A DNA stretch of 23,790 bases, from contig JAQTVP010000005.1 in the NCBI GenBank assembly GCA_028707015.1, positions 1-23,790 of the forward strand, given 5' to 3'. The position numbers and the translations under genes are program-made. Source of the DNA: Dehalococcoidales bacterium. Its GTDB lineage: Bacteria; Chloroflexota; Dehalococcoidia; Dehalococcoidales; JAQTVP01. The stretch's first letter is position 1, and every line of letters begins with the position of its first letter. The notes below the pieces were generated by a model. It had not been told where the DNA came from and did not search any database. It worked only from the letters and a program-made list of their open reading frames with translations. Below, piece by piece: positions 13,934 to 22,107 of the stretch.

Positions 13934-15937
13934 CTACAATGAAATAAGAGTCACAAAAACTGGTCCAAAAATCACCGCCACCTTACCGACCAGCTTAATC
14001 AAAATATTTAGTGATGGTCCAGCTGTATCTTTAAAAGGATCTCCTACAGTATCACCGATAACAGCCGCTTTGTGAGTATCACTTCCCTTACCACCCAAAT
14101 TACCTGCCTCAATGTATTTCTTAGCATTATCCCAGGCACCACCGGCATTCGCCATCATCACCGCCATCAGGAATCCTGTTACCAATGAACCAACTAGTAA
14201 GCCAGCAACTGCTTCCGCTCCTAAAGTAAAACCAAGTATAAGCGGGACTACAATTACTAATATTCCTGGCACCAGCATCGCACGTATGGCTTCCTTAGTA
14301 GCAATATCAATGCAACTCACGTAATCGGGTTTACCCTCACCGGTCATTAATCCTTTAATGTCCCGGAATTGTCTCCTGACTTCGTTAACAATTTTAAAAG
14401 CACCATGACCAACACCCCTCATTGCCAGAGAACTGAATATGAAAGTTAACATTCCTCCAATCATTACTCCGGTAATTACATCCACATTAGTTAAACTGGC
14501 AATATCAATTTCTGCCACTTCAAAATATGTAGCTAACCAAGCTAATGAAGCTAAAGCAGCCGAGGCGATAGCAAAGCCCTTACCGAGAGCAGCAGTGGTA
14601 TTTCCTACGGCATCCAGAGCTTCGCAACGCTCCCTGACTTCCGTTCCCAAATTAGCCATTTCAGCAACGCCTGCCGCATTATCAGCTATCGGTCCGTAGC
14701 AGTCCATGGCTAATAACATACCTAGGTTTATCAACATGCCCATTGCAGCAATAGCAATGCCCATCAGCCCGCCAAACGCATAAGCCAAAACAGTGGCAAT
14801 GGCAACCAGTATTATGGGCATAGCAGTACTCATCATACCCGTCGCTAAACCCTCAATAATATTAATCGCCGGTCCGGTTTGACCTGCCTCAGCAATCTTC
14901 TTAGCCGGGCTGTGGTCAGCCGAGGTATAGTATTCGGTTATCCGGCCAATCAGGAAACCACAAACTAAACCTGATACCAAAGCCCAGAATAAATCAAGTG
15001 CACCAACATAACCATTAATAATAAAGAAAGAAGCAATAACCATCAGGACATTACTAACGTATACTCCTCTATTCATAGTCGCATGCGCCTTTGATACCTG
15101 TTCTTCAAAGGTTCCCTTGAAGTCTTTGGGCCGAACGGCTAGAGCACCAATAATAGATACAACAATACCTACCGCGCCCAGTATCAGCGGTAATATCATA
15201 CCTTTGACAGCTCCAATAGCAATAACACCCAAAACCATTGATGCAGCAATAGCAGAAACATATGATTCATACAAGTCAGAACCCATACCTGCTATGTCAC
15301 CTACATTATCGCCCACATTATCAGCAATTACTGCCGGGTTTCTCGGATCATCCTCCGGAATTCCAGCTTCTACCTTACCTACCAGATCCGCACCAACGTC
15401 AGCACTTTTAGTAAATATGCCTCCACCCACCCTCAGAAACAAGGCAACAGCTGAAGCACCAAAGGCAAATCCTAACCAAACATGACTATCTTCCCACAAG
15501 AAGGATATGATAGTTAACCCTAATAATCCTAATCCCACCACACAAAAACCCATCACTGCCCCACTGGAGAAGGCAATTTTTAGAGCTTTTGCCCAGCTGC
15601 CAGTAGCAGCATGTGCGGTTCTCACATTAGCTTTTGTAGCAATAGTCATGCCCAAATAACCAGCGAGAGATGAAGTAACAGTGCCCAGCAAATATGCCAC
15701 CGCTACCCATGGTTTAGGATCAACCAATAAGGCAAGGATAATAAAAAGAACTGCAGTAAAAATACCTAATGTCATGAACTCACGCCGCAAGAAAGCTCTT
15801 GCCCCTTGCTGGATGGCATGACCAATCTCACGCATCCTCTCATTACCCTCGCTCTGCCGTAATATAGTAGTTGTCAGGTAACCAACGAATCCCAAAGCTA
15901 AAACGGCAGCCAAGATTACCCATATTCTAAGGTCCAT
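13934..15937 (-). CDS. hppA: Membrane-bound ion-pumping pyrophosphatase, potassium-dependent type
   Basis: This integral membrane enzyme couples pyrophosphate hydrolysis to pumping of protons or sodium ions, saving energy in cells with poor ATP yield. The 667 residues have about 16 hydrophobic segments. The pyrophosphate site is intact: DVGADLVGKVEAGIPEDDPR, NPAVIADNVGDNVGD, and near the C-terminus GDTVGDPFKDTAGPS. In GNTTAALGKGFA (about 445-456) the residue after GNTT is Ala and the one three further is Gly. Ala at the first site marks potassium-dependent enzymes (Lys marks independent ones). Whether the ion is H+ or Na+ I cannot tell. GGGGAGG precedes the ATG. It lies after the translin-family gene on the same strand, with a 97-base gap. 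Confidence 0.97.
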   Translation of the reverse strand: MDLRIWVILAAVLALGFVGYLTTTILRQSEGNERMREIGHAIQQGARAFLRREFMTLGIFTAVLFIILALLVDPKPWVAVAYLLGTVTSSLAGYLGMTIATKANVRTAHAATGSWAKALKIAFSSGAVMGFCVVGLGLLGLTIISFLWEDSHVWLGFAFGASAVALFLRVGGGIFTKSADVGADLVGKVEAGIPEDDPRNPAVIADNVGDNVGDIAGMGSDLYESYVSAIAASMVLGVIAIGAVKGMILPLILGAVGIVVSIIGALAVRPKDFKGTFEEQVSKAHATMNRGVYVSNVLMVIASFFIINGYVGALDLFWALVSGLVCGFLIGRITEYYTSADHSPAKKIAEAGQTGPAINIIEGLATGMMSTAMPIILVAIATVLAYAFGGLMGIAIAAMGMLINLGMLLAMDCYGPIADNAAGVAEMANLGTEVRERCEALDAVGNTTAALGKGFAIASAALASLAWLATYFEVAEIDIASLTNVDVITGVMIGGMLTFIFSSLAMRGVGHGAFKIVNEVRRQFRDIKGLMTGEGKPDYVSCIDIATKEAIRAMLVPGILVIVVPLILGFTLGAEAVAGLLVGSLVTGFLMAVMMANAGGAWDNAKKYIEAGNLGGKGSDTHKAAVIGDTVGDPFKDTAGPSLNILIKLVGKVAVIFGPVFVTLISL

Positions 15938-15982
15938 TAATTTAACCTCCCCAAAATATATAATTAAAACAACTAACCTACT

Positions 15983-15997
15983 CTCTAAAGTTTAGAG
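15983..15997. promoter_or_regulatory. 15-bp palindrome upstream of hppA
   Basis: CTCTAAA-G-TTTAGAG is a perfect palindrome about 46 bases before the hppA start codon, between hppA and the translin-family gene. It may be an operator. It lacks the GC-rich stem and T run of a terminator. Confidence 0.35.
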
Positions 15998-16034
15998 TTT
16001 TAAGAAACCTGCATAAACAATGAATTTCAATCTA

Positions 16035-16685
16035 CTATAGCTTTTCTCTAAATTCACCCAATCTGTTTTCTAAGTTTTTCTGACTCATAACTAATGTCAG
16101 GTCACTACGTGTCCTTTCTAGGACGCCACGAACCATATCAGTGGTACGGCGCAGACCACCGGTTATAGCGTCAGGAAAATCAATAGTTACTAAAACGCTG
16201 TAGATTTCATCCATTGCTGATAATAATTCTCCACCCCGAGATAGATCACCCCTTCTTATGCCATCAAGAAGATAACGCCGCAGTTCGCCCACGGCTTCAC
16301 CCATTCCATTTAAATAAGCTGCGTAATCAACACCCAGGTCATCAGGAGAAGGTAGCTTTTTCCCCATTATCAAGGCAAGAGTAATGCTGCCTTCAGCAAA
16401 CTCTTTCTGGGCATCTTTTAAAATGCCGGTATTACTGAGTTCCTTTGAGGATATGATATCCTGTTTAGAATCTTCAAGACACTGACTGGCTTTTAGCAGC
16501 AATCCATAAGCCTGATCAAATTCCTGACGATGAACAGCACGAATAGCATTGCTGCAATACCGTATTATTTCACGGCAAAGTGGTAGTATTTTCTCTCTGG
16601 CTGCATCTTTTACTGTAAAACTCAGCCGTATCTGTTCAGTAATCGTTTCCAAGTTATCAATCAACTTACTTATTTTTAACCTCAA
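16035..16685 (-). CDS. Translin-family protein (COG2178 type, putative RNA-binding or RNA-cutting)
   Basis: The 216-residue, all-helical protein matches the translin/TRAX family, known for eukaryotic RNA-processing octamers and for archaeal homologues with RNase activity. Family-like runs are REIIRYCSNAIRAVHRQEFDQA, AQKEFAEGSITLALIMGKKLP, DYAAYLNGMGEAVGELRRYLLD and GELLSAMDEIYSVLVTIDFPDAITGGLRRTTDMVRGVLE. Acidic pairs in EFAEGS and GEAVGE are candidates for the metal site, by analogy with TRAX. The first codon is TTG (16685); TTG 16664 (seven residues later) is an alternative and no nearby ATG exists. Similar proteins are sometimes misnamed haloacid dehalogenases, but no HAD motif is present. 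It precedes hppA but has no evident functional link to it. Confidence 0.82.
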   Translation of the reverse strand: MRLKISKLIDNLETITEQIRLSFTVKDAAREKILPLCREIIRYCSNAIRAVHRQEFDQAYGLLLKASQCLEDSKQDIISSKELSNTGILKDAQKEFAEGSITLALIMGKKLPSPDDLGVDYAAYLNGMGEAVGELRRYLLDGIRRGDLSRGGELLSAMDEIYSVLVTIDFPDAITGGLRRTTDMVRGVLERTRSDLTLVMSQKNLENRLGEFREKL

Positions 16686-17107
16686 ATCTTACTACTATTC
16701 ACTGAGCCGCTTTTTCTGGTAGCCCTGTTCTTATTAAAGCACTTGATGTTAACTTAATGTCAGCTCTGAGAACTATAAACTCAGATTCTTTATTCCTATT
16801 GATACAACTGAATGATACAAAGTGTTCAATATTGTTGGTTAAATTTACAATTGCTGGTTACAAATCCCCAACTCATGTTCTTTATCTAGCACATATAGTG
16901 CTATAATTAAGCAATAAACAGATTATCTCCTTCTATATTCTATAATTGAAGCTTTTTCCAAATACGCATCAGATGAGCATAAATAATAGTCAGAGTTTGC
17001 TTTGTTAATGCCACAGAAAATGCCATCTTTCTTCCTGTTTGGATTTCACTCTATAGTCAGGTAGTTAATTCTAGCACAACATACTTAGGTGGTAAAGTAA
17101 CAAAATT
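16686..17107. other. Gene-free interval between yraN and the translin-family gene
   Basis: These 422 AT-rich bases hold no convincing gene, tRNA or terminator. Visible are two small inverted repeats (16765-16785, TCTGAG/CTCAGA; 16887-16903, TAGCAC/GTGCTA next to a plus-strand TATAAT at 16902-16907), and a 28-codon minus frame at 16940-17026 starting MAFSVALTKQ with AGGA upstream. None is strong enough to call as a gene. Confidence 0.6.
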
Positions 17108-17473
17108 TTAGCCATCATTTACTGCATTTTCGATAAGCTCTATCCTCAATATTTTCCCTTTTAACCCTAGCTCTATAGCTACAAAATCAATACGCCATAA
17201 TAAAGGTAAATCTTCATGGTTTTGAATATAATGGTAAGCAGTGGCTTTTAATCTTGCTTTTTTAGTTGGTGTTACTGATTCCTCAGGACTACCGAATTTC
17301 AGACTTGTTTTAGTTCTAACCTCAACAAAAACAAGAAAATCTTTATGCTTGGCTATAATATCAATTTCACCATCGGAACAACGGTAGTTAGTTTCAATAA
17401 CATGGTAATCTTTTTTTTCAAGATAATCCCGTGCCAGCTTTTCTCCCAGCATACCAGTTTCTCTGCGTTTCAT
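17108..17473 (-). CDS. YraN family (UPF0102) endonuclease-like protein
   Basis: A 121-residue protein with the restriction-endonuclease-like core typical of YraN: an N-terminal GMLGEKLARDYLEKKDYHVIETNYRC helix-strand unit, then the candidate metal-binding GEIDII and FVEVRT strands, which give an E/D-x(n)-D-x(n)-ExK-like site in which Arg follows the Val. Length is normal for the family. Its biological role is not established; the fold suggests DNA cutting, perhaps in recombination or repair. It overlaps rnhB by four bases, so its translation is probably coupled to RNase HII. The rnhB-yraN pairing recurs in many bacteria. Confidence 0.92.
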   Translation of the reverse strand: MKRRETGMLGEKLARDYLEKKDYHVIETNYRCSDGEIDIIAKHKDFLVFVEVRTKTSLKFGSPEESVTPTKKARLKATAYHYIQNHEDLPLLWRIDFVAIELGLKGKILRIELIENAVNDG

Positions 17474-18099
17474 ATTTTTTTCTCAATCATATCTTTAACT
17501 GGCCTAAAAGAATAACGATGAATAGCAGATGGGTTTAATCGGCGCAGACAATCAAGGTGATGTTTTGTACCATAACCCTTATGCTGAGCTAATCCATAGC
17601 CTGGATAAATTTCATCGCACTCTATCATCAGACGATTTCGACTTACTTTAGCAATAATAGAAGCGCAAGCAATCGAGAAACACAAGCAATCACCATAAGT
17701 AATACCTTTCTGTGGTAGAGGGACATTAGTTAGGTGCATATAGTCAATAAGCAGAAATTCAGCTGGTGGCGAAAGCTGGTCTACCGCTCGCTTCATGGCT
17801 AATTGAGTGGCATTAATTATGCCATCTTTATCTACTGTCTGCGGAGATACTTCACCAACACCTATTGAAATTGCTGCTTCATAAATCCGATAGAACAGAA
17901 ATTCACGCCTTGCCGGTTTCAACTGTTTACTATCATTTACTTCACCCAGCCAGGGAGCATCTATCTGGCAGGGTAAGATAACAGCCGCTGCTATTACAGG
18001 ACCAGCCAGTGCACCACGACCAGCCTCATCAATTCCAGCAATATAATGGTAACCCTGTGCTTTTAGTATTGTTTCTTCAGCAAATGACGGTTTCTGCAT
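17470..18099 (-). CDS. rnhB: Ribonuclease HII
   Basis: RNase HII removes single ribonucleotides from DNA and RNA primers. The 209 residues carry the signature AGIDEAGRGALAGPV with Asp24 and Glu25. Asp119 is in FLLIDYMHL, and Asp137 is in YGDCLCFSIACASIIAKV, so the catalytic quartet is complete. The C-terminal YPGYGLAQHKGYGTKHHLDCL is standard. An Asn in VSRNRLM where many relatives have Asp is outside the catalytic set. The ATG at 18099 lies inside the end of mnmA (23-base overlap), and yraN overlaps its stop, so mnmA-rnhB-yraN is a tight operon. Confidence 0.97.
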   Translation of the reverse strand: MQKPSFAEETILKAQGYHYIAGIDEAGRGALAGPVIAAAVILPCQIDAPWLGEVNDSKQLKPARREFLFYRIYEAAISIGVGEVSPQTVDKDGIINATQLAMKRAVDQLSPPAEFLLIDYMHLTNVPLPQKGITYGDCLCFSIACASIIAKVSRNRLMIECDEIYPGYGLAQHKGYGTKHHLDCLRRLNPSAIHRYSFRPVKDMIEKKI

Positions 18100-19117
18100 T
18101 GATTATTGTCCCCCCACCCAGAACAATATCACCTTGGTAAAACACAATAGCCTGCCCGGGAGTAATTGCCCATTGCGGTTGCTGAAAATGAACCTTAGCT
18201 GTACTGTTATTGAGACAAAGATTAACTGCTGTTTCAGATGACCTGTAACGTATCTTAGCAGTTATATCCGTAGTTTTTTCAGGCAATTTTCCTGAAACCC
18301 AGCTTAGTTGATTAGCACAAAGTGTATCATTAAGCAGCTGGGCTTTACCACCAACCACCAATCTATTATTAACAGTATCTAAACTGATTACATATAGAGG
18401 TTGTTCTGAGGTAAGGCCTAAACCTTGCCTTTGCCCTACCGTATATTGCGCTAAACCCCGGTGTTCACCCAATAATTTGCCTGTAGCATCAACAATATCC
18501 CCCGGCTGGAGATGTATAAACTTGGAAATAAATGACCGATAGTCATTATCTGCTATAAAACAAACATCCTGACTATCACGTTGAGTACTGGCCGGTAAAT
18601 CCAGCTTTGCAGCTATTCTTCTTACTTCCACCTTAGATAAATTGCCTACTGGCAGAAGCAAATACGAAAGTTGATCTTGCCCCAGAGTATAAAGAAAATA
18701 AGACTGGTCTTTAGTCCGGTCAACTGCCCTTAGTAAATGATAACCGCCAGACTGGTATTCTACTCTGCAATAATGCCCCGTGGCTAAATAATCAGCACCC
18801 ATTTCCTGTATCTTTCTAAGTAAAAGGCCAAATTTTACGTACTGATTACACTTGATACAGGGATTAGGCGTGCGTCCCAAGATATAATCACGACAGAAAT
18901 AATCAATAACGCAGTTCTGGAATTCTGTTTTAAAATCAAGTACATGAAAAGGAATATTTAATATCTGGCAGGTACACTCTAGATCTGAGAGATCGCTCTC
19001 TGCCCACAATTGCATATAAACGCCAATAACATTATAGCCAGCCTCAATTAATAAAGCAGCAGCAACTGATGAGTCTACTCCACCACTCATAGCTACTGCA
19101 ACTCGTTTTTGGCTCAT
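18077..19117 (-). CDS. mnmA: tRNA-specific 2-thiouridylase MnmA
   Basis: MnmA activates U34 of tRNA-Glu, -Gln and -Lys with ATP and inserts sulfur to give s2U34. The 346 residues include the PP-loop SGGVDSS (11-17), Cys86 in RTPNPCIKCN and Cys185 in DSQDVCFI, the two catalytic cysteines of the family. The middle ATGHYCRVEY and DQSYFLYTLGQDQL runs and a C-terminal beta-barrel (VHFQQPQWAITPGQAIVFYQGDIVLGGG) are typical. The start is ATG 19117, 23 bases after tmk. With Elp3 and the Trm9-like enzyme elsewhere in the window, it could complete a 2-thio mcm5U wobble base. Sulfur donors (IscS, Tus relay) are not in view. Confidence 0.97.
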   Translation of the reverse strand: MSQKRVAVAMSGGVDSSVAAALLIEAGYNVIGVYMQLWAESDLSDLECTCQILNIPFHVLDFKTEFQNCVIDYFCRDYILGRTPNPCIKCNQYVKFGLLLRKIQEMGADYLATGHYCRVEYQSGGYHLLRAVDRTKDQSYFLYTLGQDQLSYLLLPVGNLSKVEVRRIAAKLDLPASTQRDSQDVCFIADNDYRSFISKFIHLQPGDIVDATGKLLGEHRGLAQYTVGQRQGLGLTSEQPLYVISLDTVNNRLVVGGKAQLLNDTLCANQLSWVSGKLPEKTTDITAKIRYRSSETAVNLCLNNSTAKVHFQQPQWAITPGQAIVFYQGDIVLGGGTIINAETVIC

Positions 19118-19140
19118 TTATTATTAAATTACTCTCTCTT

Positions 19141-19758
19141 TTACTTTAGTAGAAGTTGATTTACCTTCTGCCAGATAATCTCCCTCACTTGGATTTCTGA
19201 TAGTCTAGTATCTACAATAAACCACCGTTCCGGATCATTTGCTGCCAGCTTAAGAAAACCATCCCTCACTCTTTGGTGAAATGCCATATCCTCCTGCTCA
19301 AAGCGGTCTTTCTTTTGTTTATCCTTACGAGCAAGCCCTTCATTTACTGGAATATCCAGCAGGATTGTCAGATCGGGTTTTAATCCAGCAGTAGCAGTAT
19401 TATTAATCAATTCAACTGTTTTTAAATCTAGTCCCCGCCCATAACCCTGATAGGCAATTGTGGAATCGGAAAAACGGTCACAAATAATAATTTTCCCTGT
19501 TACCAGGTTAGGTCTGATTACATCACTTACCAACTGAGCACGAGACGCATTAAATAACAGTAATTCAGCCATAAATGATATTTCTTTAATTTCAGTCCAC
19601 TTTAACCAGCGTTCAACTTTATTACCAAAAGGAGTCCCCCCCGGCTCGTGGGTTAATATTACTGGTATATCTAACTCCAATAATTTTTTATAAAGCTCCT
19701 TGGTCTGAACACTTTTTCCGCTACCTTCTCCCCCCTCAAAAGTAATAAATAAAGCCAT
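19141..19758 (-). CDS. tmk: Thymidylate kinase
   Basis: Thymidylate kinase phosphorylates dTMP to dTDP for DNA synthesis. The 205 residues start with the P-loop FEGGEGSGKS (GGEGSGKS at 9-16), then HEPGGTPFG, the DRFSDSTIAYQGYGRGL motif with the DR-S-A-Q nucleotide-binding residues, and LTILLDIPVNEGLARK; the lid region has KKDRFE. Length is normal. GAGGT precedes the ATG at 19758. It sits between the membrane-protein gene (23-base gap) and mnmA (23-base gap), all on the minus strand. Confidence 0.96.
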   Translation of the reverse strand: MALFITFEGGEGSGKSVQTKELYKKLLELDIPVILTHEPGGTPFGNKVERWLKWTEIKEISFMAELLLFNASRAQLVSDVIRPNLVTGKIIICDRFSDSTIAYQGYGRGLDLKTVELINNTATAGLKPDLTILLDIPVNEGLARKDKQKKDRFEQEDMAFHQRVRDGFLKLAANDPERWFIVDTRLSEIQVREIIWQKVNQLLLK

Positions 19759-19781
19759 AAATTACCTCATTATTACAATTC

Positions 19782-20435
19782 CTACCAGGACGCAGCCTGA
19801 GGTTTCTCTATAATTTCCAGCAAATCCAAAGCCTTTGTTATCTGTTTTGCGGCATCGCTAGCAAGATCACCATCACTTTTTTCAATAGCTTCAATAAAAG
19901 AAGCACAGGCTATTAGATATAAATCCATACCTTGAGCTTGACGCTCCAGAGTATCGCTATCTTTCAGATCTTCTATCTCAGGTATATTCTTAAAGCTATT
20001 TATAAAAGGCGGTAATTGCTTAACCGCCTTATTAAAGGCCCGTAATTGCTTACCGTTATCCTTTGATTTCACACTATCATGAACATCATAAACCAGATCA
20101 CCCACTCCCTTAATCACTTGCGTATATTCCGTCATCCAATAAATCTGGCCGGTTTTAATTTCTGGCTTTACCGACAAGTCAGCAAGCACTAAATCCATTT
20201 TTTCTAGAAATTCAGCTTTACCCACAGCTTTTGGAGGATTTCTTCTAGGAAACCTCCCTTCAAGCAGCCCTTCCGGAATCAACAGACTACTGCCAGAAAC
20301 AGCAACAGCTGCTATCAGTAGAAATCCTATGCTAAAAACTATTGCTTGCCATAATGGCCTGCCAATAGCCAAGCTTACAACAAAAACCAGCACATCAATT
20401 ATCAATATTATGTATAAAGCTTTTTTTGACCGCAC
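19782..20435 (-). CDS. Membrane-anchored protein of unknown function, two N-terminal transmembrane segments
   Basis: I do not recognise a family. The protein (217 residues from the GTG at 20435) has two adjacent hydrophobic helices near residues 6-24 and 27-48, then a cytoplasmic helical domain of about 165 residues rich in Lys/Glu/Asp with no enzyme motif visible. I chose GTG 20435 because AAGGGGGG lies 10 bases before it. An ATG 13 codons upstream (20474) has no ribosome site and lies only a few bases after the probable start of transcription (TATAAT at 20485-20490). It is the first gene of the run with tmk, mnmA, rnhB and yraN, which hints at a general, constitutive role. Confidence 0.75.
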   Translation of the reverse strand: MRSKKALYIILIIDVLVFVVSLAIGRPLWQAIVFSIGFLLIAAVAVSGSSLLIPEGLLEGRFPRRNPPKAVGKAEFLEKMDLVLADLSVKPEIKTGQIYWMTEYTQVIKGVGDLVYDVHDSVKSKDNGKQLRAFNKAVKQLPPFINSFKNIPEIEDLKDSDTLERQAQGMDLYLIACASFIEAIEKSDGDLASDAAKQITKALDLLEIIEKPQAASW

Positions 20436-20484
20436 TATTTTTATGCCCCCCTTAATACTAAAGTGGTAATCCATTTTATATGTG

Positions 20485-20513
20485 ATTATATACTACACTA
20501 TTTACCTTACCAC
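20485..20513 (-). promoter_or_regulatory. Candidate promoter of the membrane protein-tmk-mnmA-rnhB-yraN run
   Basis: On the minus strand a perfect TATAAT (20485-20490) lies 17 bp after a weak GTGGTA (20508-20513). Transcription would start near 20478. Confidence 0.35.
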
Positions 20514-20569
20514 TCCAGCTTATCATATACCTTTGAGTTTTTCTTTGTTCAGTTCTTACTAAATTACCA

Positions 20570-22099
20570 TCATTTGTAAATCCTCACCCGTCTATTGGCG
20601 TCTCTACCTACACTTTGTGAAGTCATATCACTTCTTTCAGCTATCAAGTGCTGCAAACGCCGAATATAGGCGCTCCGCGGACTGAGTTCTACCATTTTTT
20701 GACCGTTTCGTACCTGATCAACCGCTCCTTCTGCCTCATCAAGAGCCAGTTTTACTGAACCCGTCTTATCTGTATCATCTCGGGGATAAACATCATTCAG
20801 TAATTGCCTGATTTGAGGCGGGGTGTTACTTTTAAGAACATAGACAGGTAATTTTGCTAGTTCAGCATCAATGATTTTCTGTGCTTTTCGCCGATAGTAA
20901 CTTCTAGAAGTTACAAAAAGACTAGCGTCACTCAGATTATTGACAACATCCAGTGTCAAATGCCTTTCCTTTGCTATTTGTTCCAATCGCTTACGGTTTA
21001 TCCCAAAGAGATAAAGCTTCCGCAGATCATTTCTATTGGCTTGCTGCCTATTCTTATTAATTTTCTTAACGTAATTTATGGCAGTTTCCGGTTCCTGCTT
21101 TTCTAACCTGACCTCCCCGTCCTTATCAAGCCAGCGGACATCAGATCCTATAGGTTGACCTCGCAGAATGGAATCTACTGATTCGCCTACATCCGGATGA
21201 ATGGCAACCTTATCCCAATCCTGAATTTCAACTACGATATCAAAAGTAGGTGGCAACATCCGCTCCAGTATGGTTTTTTGCGTTCCCCTGCGTTTGGCCT
21301 CTTCATCACCTAAAGTTACCGTTTGTATCCCGCCAACCAAGTCAGCCAAAGTAGGGTTCATTATCAGATTATCTAATATATTACCATGAGCCGTAGCTAC
21401 CAGTTGCACTCCACGCTCAGCAATTGTTCGAGCTGCTTGAGCCTCAAGTTCAGTCCCGATTTCATCAATGACAATTACCTCAGGCATATGGTTTTCTACA
21501 GCTTCAATCATTACTGCGTGCTGCATACTAGGGGTAGTCACTTGCATCCGCCGGGCATGACCAATTGCCGGATGCGGAATATCACCATCACCGGCAATCT
21601 CATTTGAAGTATCAACAATTACTACCCGCTTATTAAAATCATCAGCTAGTACCCGGGCTACTTCGCGTAGCATCGTTGTTTTCCCCACACCGGGACGGCC
21701 CAAAAGCAATACGCTTTTACCCGATTGGATAAGGTCTTCAATGATTTTCATGGTGCCAAAAACAGCTCTACCCACACGACAAGTAAGACCGACAATACGC
21801 CCTTTACGATTACGAATGGCCGAAATACGATGCAAAGTACGCTCAATGCCAGCTCGGTTATCATCCCCAAAGCTACCGACACGAGAGGTCACATAACTAA
21901 TATCTTGCTCATCTATATCTTTAGGATTAAGTACTATTTCCTGCTGCAGAAAGCGGGCTTCAGGGAAACGCCCCAAATCCAGCACCACCTCCAACAGTTC
22001 ACTAACGTTCTCCTGCTGGCGTAAAGGCTGGCGGATATGAGGAGGGAAAATATTAATCAAAGCATCTAAGTCATCAGTAATTAATTTTTGCAACGGCAT
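20570..22099 (-). CDS. AAA ATPase with C-terminal R3H domain (SpoIIIAA/Ycf45-like)
   Basis: The 509-residue protein (from ATG 22099) has a central P-loop ATPase: Walker A LLLGRPGVGKTTMLRE (134-141), Walker B VIVIDEIGTELEAQAA, and AERGVQLVATAHGN, the arrangement of the SpoIIIAA/Ycf45 group of ATPases. An N-terminal domain of about 120 residues precedes it. The C-terminus, VELSPRSAYIRRLQHLIAER followed by SVGRDANRRVRIYK, is an R3H single-stranded nucleic-acid-binding domain. Its role is unknown; an RNA- or DNA-dependent ATPase is inferred. Its first codons overlap the end of pdxT: a TTG at 22111 overlaps the pdxT stop, and ATG 22099 lies just after it. I prefer the ATG; neither has a well-spaced ribosome site, so coupling to pdxT is likely. 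Confidence 0.85.
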   Translation of the reverse strand: MPLQKLITDDLDALINIFPPHIRQPLRQQENVSELLEVVLDLGRFPEARFLQQEIVLNPKDIDEQDISYVTSRVGSFGDDNRAGIERTLHRISAIRNRKGRIVGLTCRVGRAVFGTMKIIEDLIQSGKSVLLLGRPGVGKTTMLREVARVLADDFNKRVVIVDTSNEIAGDGDIPHPAIGHARRMQVTTPSMQHAVMIEAVENHMPEVIVIDEIGTELEAQAARTIAERGVQLVATAHGNILDNLIMNPTLADLVGGIQTVTLGDEEAKRRGTQKTILERMLPPTFDIVVEIQDWDKVAIHPDVGESVDSILRGQPIGSDVRWLDKDGEVRLEKQEPETAINYVKKINKNRQQANRNDLRKLYLFGINRKRLEQIAKERHLTLDVVNNLSDASLFVTSRSYYRRKAQKIIDAELAKLPVYVLKSNTPPQIRQLLNDVYPRDDTDKTGSVKLALDEAEGAVDQVRNGQKMVELSPRSAYIRRLQHLIAERSDMTSQSVGRDANRRVRIYK

Positions 22100-22107
22100 A
22101 CTCCCTG

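Noticed and set aside
14112..15485. Three plus-strand frames of 70-122 codons opposite hppA
   Set aside because: Their Ala/Pro/Ser/Thr-rich content mirrors the hydrophobic hppA codons on the other strand.
16798..16832. TTGATACAA and TGTTCAAT similar to the ends of the mobile-element unit near 5761-5890
   Set aside because: The match is short and not arranged as paired ends; chance in AT-rich sequence is the simpler reading.
17626..17650. Asn instead of Asp in the VSRNRLM segment of RNase HII, considered as loss of a catalytic residue
   Set aside because: By comparison with E. coli RNase HII the fourth catalytic Asp is the one in the GDxxxxxIxAASI region, and it is present (Asp137).
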